The notes under the pieces were generated by a model, which was given only the letters and a program-made list of their open reading frames with translations, was not told the origin of the DNA and made no database searches. A program made the translations under genes and the position numbers. From Lelliottia sp. WAP21 (GTDB taxonomy: Bacteria; Pseudomonadota; Gammaproteobacteria; Enterobacterales; Enterobacteriaceae), in NCBI RefSeq assembly GCF_020532665.2, contig NZ_JAIWPG020000002.1, positions 1 through 64,000 on the forward strand: 64,000 bases of DNA, read 5' to 3'. Positions 25,009-33,361 of this stretch are shown here, in pieces. The number at the start of each line of letters is the position of its first letter. Position 1 is the first letter of the stretch.

Positions 25009-26782
25009 ATCTGCACATTTGTGGCCCACGCTGAAACGTCTGCTGGCCTACAGTTCCCCGTGGCGCAAACCGCTCACTATCGCGGTGGTGATGCTTTGGG
25101 TGGCGGCGATTGCCGAAGTCAGCGGCCCTCTGCTGATCAGTTACTTTATCGACAATATGGTTGCCAAAAATAGTCTGCCCCTCAAGCTGGTGGCTGGACT
25201 GGCGGCGGCTTATATTGGGCTGCAGTTGCTTGCGGCTTCGCTGCACTACGCTCAGTCACTGCTGTTCAATCAGGCGGCCGTGGGGGTGGTGCAAAAACTG
25301 CGTACCGATGTTATGGACGCTGCGCTCCGTCAACCGTTAAGCGAGTTTGACGTTCAGCCCGTCGGCCAGGTCATCTCCCGCGTGACTAACGATACTGAGG
25401 TCATTCGCGATCTCTACGTGACGGTCGTCGCCACGGTGCTGCGCAGCGCAGCGTTGATTGGCGCTATGCTGGTCGCGATGTTCAGCCTCAACTGGCGCAT
25501 GGCGCTGGTGGCGATCACCATTTTCCCGGCGGTCCTGATCGTGATGGTTATCTACCAGCGGTTTAGCACGCCGATTGTGCGTCGACTTCGCGCCTATCTC
25601 GCGGATATCAATGACGGCTTTAATGAAGTCATCAACGGGATGAGCGTTATTCAGCAGTTCCGCCAGCAGGCGCGCTTTGGCGAGCGGATGGGTGAGGCAA
25701 GCCGATCGCACTACATGGCGCGCATGCAAACCCTGCGTCTCGACGGTTTTTTGCTGCGTCCGTTGCTGAGCCTGTTTTCGGCGCTGATTTTATGCGGCCT
25801 GTTGATGGTGTTTGGTTTTACCTCTGTTGGCACCATCGAAGTCGGGGTTCTGTATGCTTTTATCAGCTATCTGGGCCGCCTGAATGAGCCATTAATTGAA
25901 CTGACGACCCAGCAATCAATCCTGCAGCAGGCGGTGGTGGCCGGTGAGCGCGTTTTCGAATTGATGGACAGACCGCGACAAACGTATGGCAGTGACGATC
26001 GTCTGTTGCAGAGCGGTGCTATCCGCTTTGATAACGTCTCTTTTGCCTATCGTGAAGATCGTCTGGTGCTCAAGGACATCACGCTCGACGTCCCTTCGCG
26101 CAGCTTCATCGCCCTGGTAGGCCACACCGGCAGTGGCAAAAGTACCCTCGCCAGCCTGATGATGGGCTACTACCCGTTAACGAAAGGGGAGATCCTTCTG
26201 GATGGGCGACCGCTCCCGACGCTGAGCCACAATGCGTTGCGCAAAGGGGTGGCGATGGTGCAACAGGACCCGGTTGTGATGGCGGACTCCTTTTTTGCCA
26301 ACGTCACGCTTGGGCGTCCGTTTAGCGAAGAGCAGGTCTGGGATGTGCTTGAGAAGGTGCAACTGGCGGAGCTGGCGCGCGGGTTGAGCGACGGGATCCA
26401 TACCCGATTGGGTGAGCAGGGCAATACTCTCTCCGTTGGGCAAAAACAGCTGCTGGCGCTGGCTCGCGTCCTTATTGATTCCCCGCAGATTCTGATCCTC
26501 GATGAAGCGACGGCGAGCATTGACTCCGGTACCGAGCAGGCGATTCAGCTGGCGCTGGCGGCGGTACGCGAACAGACCACGCTGGTGGTGATTGCCCACC
26601 GTCTGTCGACCATTGTGGAGGCCGATACCATCCTGGTACTGCATCGTGGTCAGGCCGTTGAGCGGGGCACGCACCGCGAGCTTCTCGAAGCGAAAGGGCG
26701 TTACTGGCAGATGTACCAGCTGCAGCTGGCTGGAGAAGAGCTGGCAGCCAGCGTACGCGAAGAGGGTACGCTTACCCCCTGA
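25001..26782 (+). CDS. mdlB: ABC exporter half-transporter MdlB (SmdB)
   Basis: Partner of MdlA, 593 residues, with the same six-helix membrane domain followed by a nucleotide-binding domain. Walker A is GHTGSGKST and Walker B is [12 protein letters not shown]. The signature motif is LSVGQKQL rather than LSGGQ, a degenerate form also present in E. coli MdlB, consistent with two unequal ATP sites in a heterodimer. Translation starts inside the end of mdlA (8-base overlap). The transcript ends at a terminator that also contains an NtrC-like site for glnK. Confidence 0.95.
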   Translation: MRKSAHLWPTLKRLLAYSSPWRKPLTIAVVMLWVAAIAEVSGPLLISYFIDNMVAKNSLPLKLVAGLAAAYIGLQLLAASLHYAQSLLFNQAAVGVVQKLRTDVMDAALRQPLSEFDVQPVGQVISRVTNDTEVIRDLYVTVVATVLRSAALIGAMLVAMFSLNWRMALVAITIFPAVLIVMVIYQRFSTPIVRRLRAYLADINDGFNEVINGMSVIQQFRQQARFGERMGEASRSHYMARMQTLRLDGFLLRPLLSLFSALILCGLLMVFGFTSVGTIEVGVLYAFISYLGRLNEPLIELTTQQSILQQAVVAGERVFELMDRPRQTYGSDDRLLQSGAIRFDNVSFAYREDRLVLKDITLDVPSRSFIALVGHTGSGKSTLASLMMGYYPLTKGEILLDGRPLPTLSHNALRKGVAMVQQDPVVMADSFFANVTLGRPFSEEQVWDVLEKVQLAELARGLSDGIHTRLGEQGNTLSVGQKQLLALARVLIDSPQILILDEATASIDSGTEQAIQLALAAVREQTTLVVIAHRLSTIVEADTILVLHRGQAVERGTHRELLEAKGRYWQMYQLQLAGEELAASVREEGTLTP

Positions 26783-26834
26783 TGCACTAAATTCAGGCAT
26801 CGCACTCGCAGCTCGACCTGTTGGTGCAAAAATG

Positions 26835-26870
26835 AAACGCACCCTGCACTGTCATGGTGCGTTTTTTTTC
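26835..26870 (+). terminator. Intrinsic terminator after mdlB
   Basis: AAACGCACC (26835-26843) pairs with GGTGCGTTT (26856-26864) around a 12-base loop and is followed by a T-run to about 26869. Confidence 0.85.
26845..26860 (+). promoter_or_regulatory. NtrC (GlnG) binding site upstream of glnK
   Basis: TGCACT-GTCA-TGGTGC has the same half-sites and spacing as the classic glnA enhancer TGCACT-N4-TGGTGC. Its centre lies roughly 108 bases before the predicted sigma-54 start, a typical enhancer distance. The right half-site is shared with the mdlB terminator stem. Confidence 0.8.
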
Positions 26871-26934
26871 ATCATCCCTGCCCGTATTTCACTCTTGCGC
26901 TCTTTGTGACCCCTTTTTCCTCTCTTTTCAAATC

Positions 26935-26950
26935 TGGCACAGCGCTTGCA
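26935..26950 (+). promoter_or_regulatory. Sigma-54 promoter of glnK-amtB
   Basis: TGGCAC (26935-26940), five bases, then TTGCA (26946-26950) is a perfect -24/-12 element. It lies 55 bases before the glnK ATG and matches the known nitrogen control of glnKamtB. Confidence 0.92.
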
Positions 26951-27004
26951 ATAATTTCTGTGTGTTAGCTGCGGCCATTACTGAATTCTGACTGGAGAGG
27001 ATCT

Positions 27005-27343
27005 ATGAAGCTGGTTACGGTGGTAATTAAACCATTCAAACTCGAAGACGTGCGTGAAGCCTTGTCTTCAATGGGTATTCAGGGGCTGACGGTGACCGAG
27101 GTCAAAGGCTTTGGCCGTCAGAAGGGACATGCAGAGCTGTATCGTGGCGCGGAGTACAGCGTTAACTTTCTGCCCAAAGTGAAAATTGATGTGGCTATCG
27201 CTGACGATCAACTTGATGAGGTGATCGACATCGTAAGCAAAGCGGCCTATACCGGCAAAATTGGCGACGGCAAAATTTTCGTTGCCGAGTTGCAGCGCGT
27301 CATTCGCATCCGTACGGGCGAAGCTGACGAAGCGGCATTGTAA
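27005..27343 (+). CDS. glnK: Nitrogen regulatory protein PII-2 (GlnK)
   Basis: PII signalling trimer that blocks the AmtB ammonia channel when nitrogen is plentiful and relays 2-oxoglutarate/ATP status. The 112-residue protein has the uridylylation residue Tyr51 at the tip of the T-loop (AELYRGAEYSVNF) and the PII C-terminal signature TGKIGDGKIFV. Length equals E. coli. An AGAGGATCT ribosome site precedes the ATG. It is co-transcribed with amtB, 35 bases downstream. Confidence 0.98.
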   Translation: MKLVTVVIKPFKLEDVREALSSMGIQGLTVTEVKGFGRQKGHAELYRGAEYSVNFLPKVKIDVAIADDQLDEVIDIVSKAAYTGKIGDGKIFVAELQRVIRIRTGEADEAAL

Positions 27344-27378
27344 GTAACGCCTGGCACACAGTGATAGGGATCGAGAAA

Positions 27379-28665
27379 ATGAAGAAATCAACAATCAAAT
27401 TGGGTCTGGGGTCGCTGGCACTGCTGCCAGGACTGGCGATGGCTGCACCTGCCGTGGCGGATAAAGCTGATAACGCCTTTATGATGATCTGCACCGCGCT
27501 GGTGCTGTTCATGACCATTCCGGGGATCGCACTTTTTTATGGCGGTTTGATCCGCGGGAAAAACGTACTCTCCATGCTCACGCAGGTGGCCGTCACCTTT
27601 GCGCTCGTCTGCGTGCTGTGGGTAGTGTATGGCTACTCGCTGGCCTTCGGGGAAGGGAACGCCTTCTTCGGCAACTTTAACTGGGTGATGCTGAAAAATA
27701 TCGAGCTAACCGCGCTGATGGGCAGCTTCTATCAATATATTCACGTTGCCTTCCAGGGATCGTTTGCCGCTATTACCGTTGGGCTGATTGTCGGCGCACT
27801 GGCGGAACGCATTCGTTTCTCCGCCGTGCTGATCTTCGTTGTGGTATGGATGACGCTCTCGTATGTGCCGATTGCGCATATGGTCTGGGGCGGCGGTCTG
27901 CTGGCCTCTCACGGCGCGCTGGATTTTGCCGGCGGTACGGTTGTACACATCAACGCGGCAGTGGCGGGTCTGGTTGGCGCCTACCTGATTGGCAAACGCG
28001 TTGGGTTTGGCAAAGAAGCCTTCAAACCGCATAACCTGCCAATGGTCTTTACCGGAACCGCGATCCTCTATTTCGGCTGGTTTGGTTTCAATGCCGGTTC
28101 GGCAAGTGCGGCTAACGAAATCGCCGCGCTGGCCTTTGTGAACACGGTGGTGGCAACGGCAGGCGCGATCCTCTCCTGGGTCTTTGGCGAGTGGGCCGTG
28201 CGCGGTAAACCGTCTCTGCTGGGTGCGTGCTCCGGTGCGATTGCGGGCCTGGTAGGCATCACGCCGGCATGCGGTTACGTGGGCGTGGGTGGTGCATTAC
28301 TGGTCGGTATTGTGGCGGGTCTGGCAGGGTTGTGGGGCGTCACGGCGCTGAAACGCATCCTTCGCGTGGACGATCCTTGTGATGTCTTCGGCGTGCATGG
28401 CGTCTGCGGCATCGTGGGCTGCATTATGACCGGTATCTTTGCCTCGACCTCACTGGGCGGCGTAGGTTATGCAGAAGGCGTGACCATGGGCCATCAGGTT
28501 CTGGTGCAGCTGGAAAGCATCGGTATCACCATCGTCTGGTCAGGTGTGGTGGCCTTCATTGGCTACAAGCTGGCTGATATGACCGTGGGTCTGCGCGTGC
28601 CGGAAGAACAGGAACGCGAAGGGCTCGACGTCAACAGCCATGGCGAGAACGCCTACAACGCATAA
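27379..28665 (+). CDS. amtB: Ammonia/ammonium channel AmtB
   Basis: Trimeric inner-membrane ammonium channel. The 428-residue precursor has a cleavable signal peptide (MKKSTIKLGLGSLALLPGLAMA) and eleven transmembrane helices. The twin pore histidines lie in the PIAHMVWG and VFGVHGVCG segments. ATG 27379 gives the E. coli-like N-terminus; a GTG 6 codons upstream was rejected because the added residues are not conserved. Second gene of the NtrC/sigma-54 operon. Confidence 0.97.
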   Translation: MKKSTIKLGLGSLALLPGLAMAAPAVADKADNAFMMICTALVLFMTIPGIALFYGGLIRGKNVLSMLTQVAVTFALVCVLWVVYGYSLAFGEGNAFFGNFNWVMLKNIELTALMGSFYQYIHVAFQGSFAAITVGLIVGALAERIRFSAVLIFVVVWMTLSYVPIAHMVWGGGLLASHGALDFAGGTVVHINAAVAGLVGAYLIGKRVGFGKEAFKPHNLPMVFTGTAILYFGWFGFNAGSASAANEIAALAFVNTVVATAGAILSWVFGEWAVRGKPSLLGACSGAIAGLVGITPACGYVGVGGALLVGIVAGLAGLWGVTALKRILRVDDPCDVFGVHGVCGIVGCIMTGIFASTSLGGVGYAEGVTMGHQVLVQLESIGITIVWSGVVAFIGYKLADMTVGLRVPEEQEREGLDVNSHGENAYNA

Positions 28666-28693
28666 TAAAAAAACGGCAACGCAGGTTGCCGTT
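28664..28693 (-). terminator. Intrinsic terminator after tesB (also behind amtB)
   Basis: AACGGCAAC (28672-28680) and GTTGCCGTT (28685-28693) form a perfect 9-base stem. The A-run to its left becomes a T-run on the minus strand, so it mainly serves tesB; the stem also lies right after the amtB stop. Confidence 0.8.
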
Positions 28694-28705
28694 CTGGATA
28701 AGCAT

Positions 28706-28740
28706 GCCCTCCCCATGAGCGAAAAGACCCGGGGGAGGGC
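28706..28740. other. Second hairpin between amtB and tesB
   Basis: GCCCTCCCC (28706-28714) and GGGGAGGGC (28732-28740) pair perfectly across a 17-base loop. No T-run follows. It lies 15 bases beyond the tesB stop codon and may protect the 3' end of one of the convergent transcripts. Confidence 0.5.
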
Positions 28741-28755
28741 AACAGGTCAGACATA

Positions 28756-29616
28756 CTATCCGCGATTACGCATGACCCCTTCCTGCACCGTTGATGCCAC
28801 CAGAACGCCATCCTGCGTATAAAACTCACCGCGCACAAAACCACGGGCGCTGGAGGCCGAGGTACTCTCCACGCTATAGAGTAACCAGTCGTTCATATCG
28901 AACGGACGATGGAACCACATCGAATGGTCGATGGTAGCCACCTGCATGCCTTTCTCAAGAAAGCCTACGCCGTGAGGCTGTAACGCCACGGGCAGGAAGT
29001 TAAAGTCCGAAGCGTAACCCAGCAGATACTGATGGACGCGCAAATCGGCCGGGACCGTCCCGTTTGCACGCATCCAGACCTGACGCGTGGGTTCCGCCGT
29101 ATGGCCTTTCATCGGGTTGTGGAATTCGACCGGGCGAATTTCCAGCGGTTTATCACAAAGGAATTTTTCTTTCACCTGTGGCGGCAGAAGATGCGAGAGC
29201 GCCCGGGCAATGTCCGTCTCTGATTTTAGATCGTCCGGCGCCGGGGCAGGGGGCATGGTTTTTTGATGTTCATAGCCGGGTTCCGGCGCCTGGAAAGAGG
29301 CGGTCATATAGAAAATGGGTTTACCATGTTGCACCGCCGCCACGCGGCGTGCGCTGAAGCTGTTTCCGTCGCGCAGCACTTCAACGTCATAAACGATCGG
29401 TTTTGCACTGTCCCCAGGACGTAAAAAATAGCTGTGGAATGAATGCACCAGACGGTCTGCAGGCACGGTCTCTTTAGCGGCATAAAGCGCTTGTCCCACG
29501 ACCTGACCGCCAAAAACCTGGCGTAAGCCCAGATCTTCGCTTTGTCCGCGGAAGAGTCCTTCCTCAATTTTTTCCAGATTCAGTAATGTCAGCAGATTGT
29601 TCAGTGCTTGACTCAT
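28756..29616 (-). CDS. tesB: Acyl-CoA thioesterase II
   Basis: Double-hotdog thioesterase that hydrolyses a broad range of medium- and long-chain acyl-CoAs. The 286-residue protein equals E. coli TesB in length and contains the [11 protein letters not shown] and [13 protein letters not shown] signatures; the Asp in the latter is the catalytic residue of the family. ATG 29616 follows GAGGACC; a start four codons upstream was rejected. Transcribed toward amtB. Confidence 0.96.
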   Translation of the reverse strand: MSQALNNLLTLLNLEKIEEGLFRGQSEDLGLRQVFGGQVVGQALYAAKETVPADRLVHSFHSYFLRPGDSAKPIVYDVEVLRDGNSFSARRVAAVQHGKPIFYMTASFQAPEPGYEHQKTMPPAPAPDDLKSETDIARALSHLLPPQVKEKFLCDKPLEIRPVEFHNPMKGHTAEPTRQVWMRANGTVPADLRVHQYLLGYASDFNFLPVALQPHGVGFLEKGMQVATIDHSMWFHRPFDMNDWLLYSVESTSASSARGFVRGEFYTQDGVLVASTVQEGVMRNRG

Positions 29617-29819
29617 AATGGTCCTCAATATACGCCGTGGCGAAAGATACGCTGATTATAACGCAGAAATGGAAGTGGTCCGATGGGTGCAATAGTCTGA
29701 ATAACTGGCTGAAACCAGGCAAATATCTGTGACTTGTGCCAGACTTAGTCCGTTATGTGAATGTTAACGATATCGGCTGGGATCGATCCCGTTGACGCAT
29801 TGATGATAAGGAGACTTCA

Positions 29820-30389
29820 ATGAAATTCGTACACATGTTGAGTGGCGTCGCGTTAGCTGTCAGTTTGTCCGCCTGTGCGGACAAGAGCGCAGATATTCAA
29901 ACACCTGCGCCAAATCCGAATGCCTCAGGGGCAACCACGCAGCCGACCATGCAGCAGCCTAATGTTTCTGGTACGGTATGGATCCGTCAGAAAGTGGCTT
30001 TACCGCCAGATGCAGTGTTAACTGTGACGCTTTCTGATGCTTCTCTGGCGGATGCGCCATCGAAAGTGCTGTCACAGAAAGCCGTTCGTACTGAAGGTAA
30101 GCAGTCCCCGTTCAGCTTCGTGCTGCCGTTCAATCCGGCTGATATCCAGCCGAATGCGCGTATCTTGCTGAGCGCAGCGATTACCGTGAACGATAAACTG
30201 GTCTTTATCACCGATACGGTGCAGCCGGTAATCAATCAGGGTGGGACGAAAGCCGATCTGACGCTGGTGCCTGTGCAGCAGACCGCTGTACCAGTGCAGC
30301 AGAACGGTGGAGCGACAACGACGGTTCCGTCTACGTCACCAACGCAGGTTAACCCGTCATCAGCCGTACCTGCACCTACTCAGTACTAA
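29820..30389 (+). CDS. ybaY: YbaY family lipoprotein
   Basis: Lipoprotein of 189 residues with signal MKFVHMLSGVALAVSLSAC and lipidated Cys19. A low-complexity linker follows, then the YbaY domain (about residues 48-140, containing VSGTVWIRQKVALPPDAVL), and finally a Gln/Thr/Pro/Val-rich tail. In E. coli it is linked to osmotic and glycolipid stress through RpoS; the molecular role is unknown. It converges on atl. Confidence 0.93.
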   Translation: MKFVHMLSGVALAVSLSACADKSADIQTPAPNPNASGATTQPTMQQPNVSGTVWIRQKVALPPDAVLTVTLSDASLADAPSKVLSQKAVRTEGKQSPFSFVLPFNPADIQPNARILLSAAITVNDKLVFITDTVQPVINQGGTKADLTLVPVQQTAVPVQQNGGATTTVPSTSPTQVNPSSAVPAPTQY

Positions 30390-30397
30390 TCCTCTCT

Positions 30398-30420
30398 TAC
30401 CCTCTCCGTTGGGGAGGGTA
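30398..30420. terminator. Hairpin between convergent ybaY and atl
   Basis: TACCCTCTCC and GGGGAGGGTA pair across GTT with one imperfect position. It lies between the ybaY stop and the atl stop and lacks a strong T-run, so it is at best a weak bidirectional terminator. Confidence 0.5.
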
Positions 30421-30421
30421 G

Positions 30422-30733
30422 TTAATACCGCCAGCGATACATCGCCAGATCGATTTCCCCTTTCCCTGAGACAATCACCCCTTCTGATAAGAGCGCCTGC
30501 CGCTGACGCTGCAAATCCGGTCCGGTGAGTGAGATAACCCCAAGACGATTGACGACCCGATGCCACGGCAGGGTGCTGCCTTCCGGCAGGCGTTTAAGCA
30601 CGCCGCCCACCTGACGTGCTGCACGCGGTGACCCTGCCAGCCGCGCGATCTCGCCGTAAGTGGTGACAGTGCCTTCGGGTATGGAGGCGACAATCTGCCA
30701 CACGCGCTGTGGAAAAGAGTCGTGTTCGTCCAT
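30422..30733 (-). CDS. atl: DNA base-flipping alkyltransferase-like protein Atl (YbaZ)
   Basis: Relative of O6-alkylguanine-DNA alkyltransferase that binds alkylated guanine but cannot transfer the alkyl group, and hands the lesion to nucleotide-excision repair. The 103-residue protein has PWHRVVNRLG, where Trp replaces the reactive Cys of the PCHRV motif, the defining mark of Atl proteins. The N-terminus MDEHDSFPQRVWQIVASIP fits the compact family length; longer E. coli annotations carry extra N-terminal residues that are not seen here. Confidence 0.93.
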   Translation of the reverse strand: MDEHDSFPQRVWQIVASIPEGTVTTYGEIARLAGSPRAARQVGGVLKRLPEGSTLPWHRVVNRLGVISLTGPDLQRQRQALLSEGVIVSGKGEIDLAMYRWRY

Positions 30734-30893
30734 TGTTACTCCTGTCGAAATTTCCAGAGACGTTTCTCACCCGATTCGGATCTTGTGACCGAGTCTGGCA
30801 CGCCCGTAAAAGGGTCTAAACCGTCGAAAAGAGAAATAATACCTGATTAAAGGCCCGCTTTGCGCAATAAACCATCATCCAGTTGGTGTTAAC

Positions 30894-30922
30894 TTGCAAT
30901 TGCGATCCCGTGCAGGGATAAT
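30894..30922 (+). promoter_or_regulatory. Sigma-70 promoter of ffs
   Basis: TTGCAA (30894-30899), a 17-base spacer and GATAAT (30917-30922) are close to consensus. The GC-rich stretch GCGGCTGCGCG follows, as in stringently controlled stable-RNA promoters. The expected start is about 25 bases before the mature RNA, fitting the known RNase P-cleaved leader. Confidence 0.75.
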
Positions 30923-30954
30923 GCGGCTGCGCGTTGGTTAACAACGCTCTCAAT

Positions 30955-31068
30955 GGGGGCTCTGTTGGTTCTCCCGCAACGCTACTCTGTTCACCAGGTC
31001 AGGTCCGGAAGGAAGCAGCCAGGGCAGACGACGTGTGTGCCGGGATGTAGCTGGCAGGGCCCCCACCC
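30955..31068 (+). ncRNA. ffs: 4.5S RNA of the signal recognition particle
   Basis: The 114-base mature RNA begins GGGGGCTCTGTTGG and ends GGGCCCCCACCC, so the two ends pair. The conserved Ffh-binding tip GGTCAGGTCCGGAAGGAAGC is intact near the middle. The sequence differs from E. coli at only a handful of positions, most of them in stems. It binds Ffh to target inner-membrane proteins. It lies at the left edge of inserted block A. Confidence 0.98.
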
Positions 31069-31339
31069 AATTCTGCTGGTCCTTTCCCGATTTGCTTCTT
31101 CGCCCCGCGACTTCGGACGCCAGACAACATGTCCGTTAAATCAATCCCTTATTGACTACAGGGTTGTGTAATATATTCTTCATCATGCTGAAATAATATT
31201 GTCATAAACCTGTAATAATAGACTGCCATTTTATTACTGGGCATTTTTTTTCATGCCATAAGCAAAAAATATAAATCTGGATAAGCGTGTTTACTTCGTG
31301 TATTAAATAAAGAACTTATTCCGAAGGGAAGTGACAAAC

Positions 31340-31591
31340 ATGGCCACTGCGGTATTAAACGTAAAAATTGATGAAGCGTTGAAAGAGAGACTTCGCCACT
31401 ATGCTGAAGTCAATAATGAGAATCTTAGCGTGACCACAGAAAAACTGCTGCAGCTTGCCTTTGAAGCCGTCGCAGAGGCGGGAGTAACGGAAGAGGATAT
31501 TGATAATCAGCATACGGAAGAAGAGAACGTTACGCCATTTACTCCTAAAGAAATCAAGGCATTACGTAAAATTCTGAAGAAGAGAAAATGA
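31340..31591 (+). CDS. Small ribbon-helix-helix-like protein, first of a bicistron
   Basis: I do not recognise this gene. The 83-residue product starts MATAVLNVKIDEALKERLRHY, a short beta strand followed by an amphipathic helix, a turn and a second helix (TTEKLLQLAFEAVAEAG). This is the layout of ribbon-helix-helix repressors and many antitoxins. An acidic middle (EEDIDNQHTEEENV) and a basic tail (KEIKALRKILKKRK) follow. AAGGGAA precedes the ATG; a GTG three codons upstream is less likely. Its stop overlaps the next start as ATGA. The pair is visibly AT-rich compared with its neighbours and absent from this position in K-12, so acquisition is plausible. Confidence 0.65.
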   Translation: MATAVLNVKIDEALKERLRHYAEVNNENLSVTTEKLLQLAFEAVAEAGVTEEDIDNQHTEEENVTPFTPKEIKALRKILKKRK

Positions 31592-31803
31592 AACAACAAC
31601 TGTCTACCGCCAGCGATTACAAAGAAGCCTGCGATATGCTTCGTTCAGGCTATGTGAAACATGTTCGTCTGGGCTGGAATGTTGGAAGTGATGAGTTTTT
31701 TCGAATTGCATCAGACTGGTGTGATACAGGTGCAAAAATAAAAAAAGAGGGAGAAGATTTTGTTATTTCCCTTAAAGGCTTCCCGATTCCTCCGCAACAC
31801 TAA
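31588..31803 (+). CDS. Hypothetical 71-residue protein, partner of the RHH-like gene
   Basis: I do not recognise this protein. It has no signal peptide or membrane segment. Predicted pattern: an N-terminal helix (ASDYKEACDMLRSG), a strand (KHVRLGWNV), a helix (SDEFFRIASDWCDTG) and a final strand (DFVISLKGF). This helix-strand-helix-strand run loosely recalls TusA/SirA-like proteins, but their CPxP motif is missing. It overlaps the upstream gene by 4 bases, so translation is coupled, and an intrinsic terminator follows. The arrangement resembles a toxin-antitoxin or regulator-effector pair, but nothing in the sequence proves toxicity. Confidence 0.55.
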   Translation: MKQQLSTASDYKEACDMLRSGYVKHVRLGWNVGSDEFFRIASDWCDTGAKIKKEGEDFVISLKGFPIPPQH

Positions 31804-31815
31804 ATACTTTCTGTG

Positions 31816-31855
31816 AAAACTGCTGACTGCATTCGTTGCAGCCAGCAGTTTTTAT
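31816..31855 (+). terminator. Intrinsic terminator after the small bicistron
   Basis: AAAACTGCTG (31816-31825) pairs with CAGCAGTTTT (31843-31852). A nested CTGCA/TGCAG pair extends the stem, and it is followed by TTATTT. It isolates the two-gene unit from convergent yczR. Confidence 0.85.
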
Positions 31856-33277
31856 TTAGATTACCCTTCGCTTTAATAAGGTTTCGCTTTTATTGAGCGT
31901 TTGCCAGAGCGGTTTAATTCGCGTCAGGGCATCTTCCAGCACGTGCGGCTCCAGTGAAAAAGGCATACGCAGATAGCGATCAAAGGCGCCAGCCAGGCCG
32001 AATCGCGTGCCGGTACCCAGGTGAATCCCCTGTGTTTCAGCAAGTGCAGCAAGCTGGGTGGCCACTCTGTCGGGCAATTCAACCCAATACGAAAGTCCCC
32101 CTTCAGGTTTTTCAAAATGCCACGCCGGAAAATGTTCACGTAACAGTTCGCCGCAGCGGTCGCGACGTTCTGCAAGCATCCTGCGACGCGCGGGAAGGAA
32201 TGTCGGGCCATTCTCGATTAGCCACTGCGTGGCCAGTTGCTCCAGCAGAGGCGAACCTAAATCCAGGGTGTCGCGCGTTTGGGTCAGTGCCGCAATGGTG
32301 CGGGAAGAGGCCCGGATCCATCCCAGCCGCAGGCCGCCCCAGAAGCTTTTCCCCGCTGACCCCAGGGTAATCACCGAGGCTTGCGCGTTAAATGCCGCCA
32401 GCGGCGCAGGTGGCGGCGCATCAAACCAGAGATCGACCATCGTTTCGTCAACCACCAGCGTCGTGCGGGTTTGCGCCGCGATATCGGCCAGGGTTTGGCG
32501 TGTCGCGCTATCCATACACCGCCCCGTTGGATTGTGGAAATCAGGCATCAGATAGGCCATGCGGGGGGCGGTTTGCGCCAGCGTGGCGGCAAAGCCGTCG
32601 GTATCCCATCCTGATTCGGGTAACGAGACGCCTACGGGCCGACAGGATGCGCCCTGAATCGCGGCAATTGCCAGCGGGTACGTCGGATGATCGACCACCA
32701 CCCGATCGCCCGGCCCGGTTAACATTCTCAGCACTAAAGCCAGGCCGCTGACCGCCCCATTAACCACCATAATTTCGTCCGCACGGGTTGGCAGCCCGCG
32801 CGCGGTATAGCGTTCTGCCAGGGTTTCACGCAGCGTCAGTAACCCGGACTGATCGTAACCGGTTTGCGACAGGTGTTGCGTCATGGCGGTAAGCGCATGG
32901 GAATAGGCCTGATGGATTTCCGGCCCGGCGCTCAATGCCGCTGTGGAGAGATCGAGCGCCGCTGTGGTGGACGATAAGCCTGGAACGGCATGATTTTCCG
33001 GCAGGATCACGCGTGAACCGCTGCCATGACGGCTTTCCAGAAAACCCGCCTCCCGCAGATGCCCCAACGCGCTGCTAATGGTGGTACGACTGACATCCAG
33101 CGCCATCGCCAGCTCGCGTTCGCCGGGAAGACGCGTATCAAGCACCAGCCGTCCATCCAGAATGAGCAGGCGCAACGCATCCGCTAGCTGACGCCAGAGC
33201 GGGGTACGGGACGTCTGTTGTTGCCAGTGCCCTAACAGGCGCGCCAGCGATTGGCTTCCAAAACGACGAGGCGACAT
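31856..33277 (-). CDS. yczR: MocR-type transcriptional regulator YczR
   Basis: GntR-like winged helix at the N-terminus (about residues 18-85, including LPGERELAMALDVSRTTISSAL) fused to a fold-type I aminotransferase domain. The PLP lysine is in LGSAGKSFWGGLRLGW, so the cofactor site looks intact. The 473-residue product starts MSPRRFGSQSLARLLG; a start 12 codons further upstream was rejected because the added residues do not fit the family. Divergent from yczE, a linkage known for the YczR subgroup, so it likely controls yczE. The effector is unknown. Confidence 0.85.
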   Translation of the reverse strand: MSPRRFGSQSLARLLGHWQQQTSRTPLWRQLADALRLLILDGRLVLDTRLPGERELAMALDVSRTTISSALGHLREAGFLESRHGSGSRVILPENHAVPGLSSTTAALDLSTAALSAGPEIHQAYSHALTAMTQHLSQTGYDQSGLLTLRETLAERYTARGLPTRADEIMVVNGAVSGLALVLRMLTGPGDRVVVDHPTYPLAIAAIQGASCRPVGVSLPESGWDTDGFAATLAQTAPRMAYLMPDFHNPTGRCMDSATRQTLADIAAQTRTTLVVDETMVDLWFDAPPPAPLAAFNAQASVITLGSAGKSFWGGLRLGWIRASSRTIAALTQTRDTLDLGSPLLEQLATQWLIENGPTFLPARRRMLAERRDRCGELLREHFPAWHFEKPEGGLSYWVELPDRVATQLAALAETQGIHLGTGTRFGLAGAFDRYLRMPFSLEPHVLEDALTRIKPLWQTLNKSETLLKRRVI

Positions 33278-33361
33278 AAGCAGTCCACTATTCTTAAACT
33301 GGATATTAATCATAAGGCCATTTGCGGTGAAGATAAAAGCCTGACCTTCAGGAGAGAAAAG

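Noticed and set aside
30953-31171. Open reading frame of 72 codons across the 4.5S RNA gene
   Set aside because: It coincides with the ffs RNA, which is certain from sequence and end pairing; the frame is chance.
31078-31330. Attachment site or integrase remnant beside ffs
   Set aside because: No duplicated ffs end, integrase or transposase fragment could be found at the right border near ybaA, so no mobile element is claimed.
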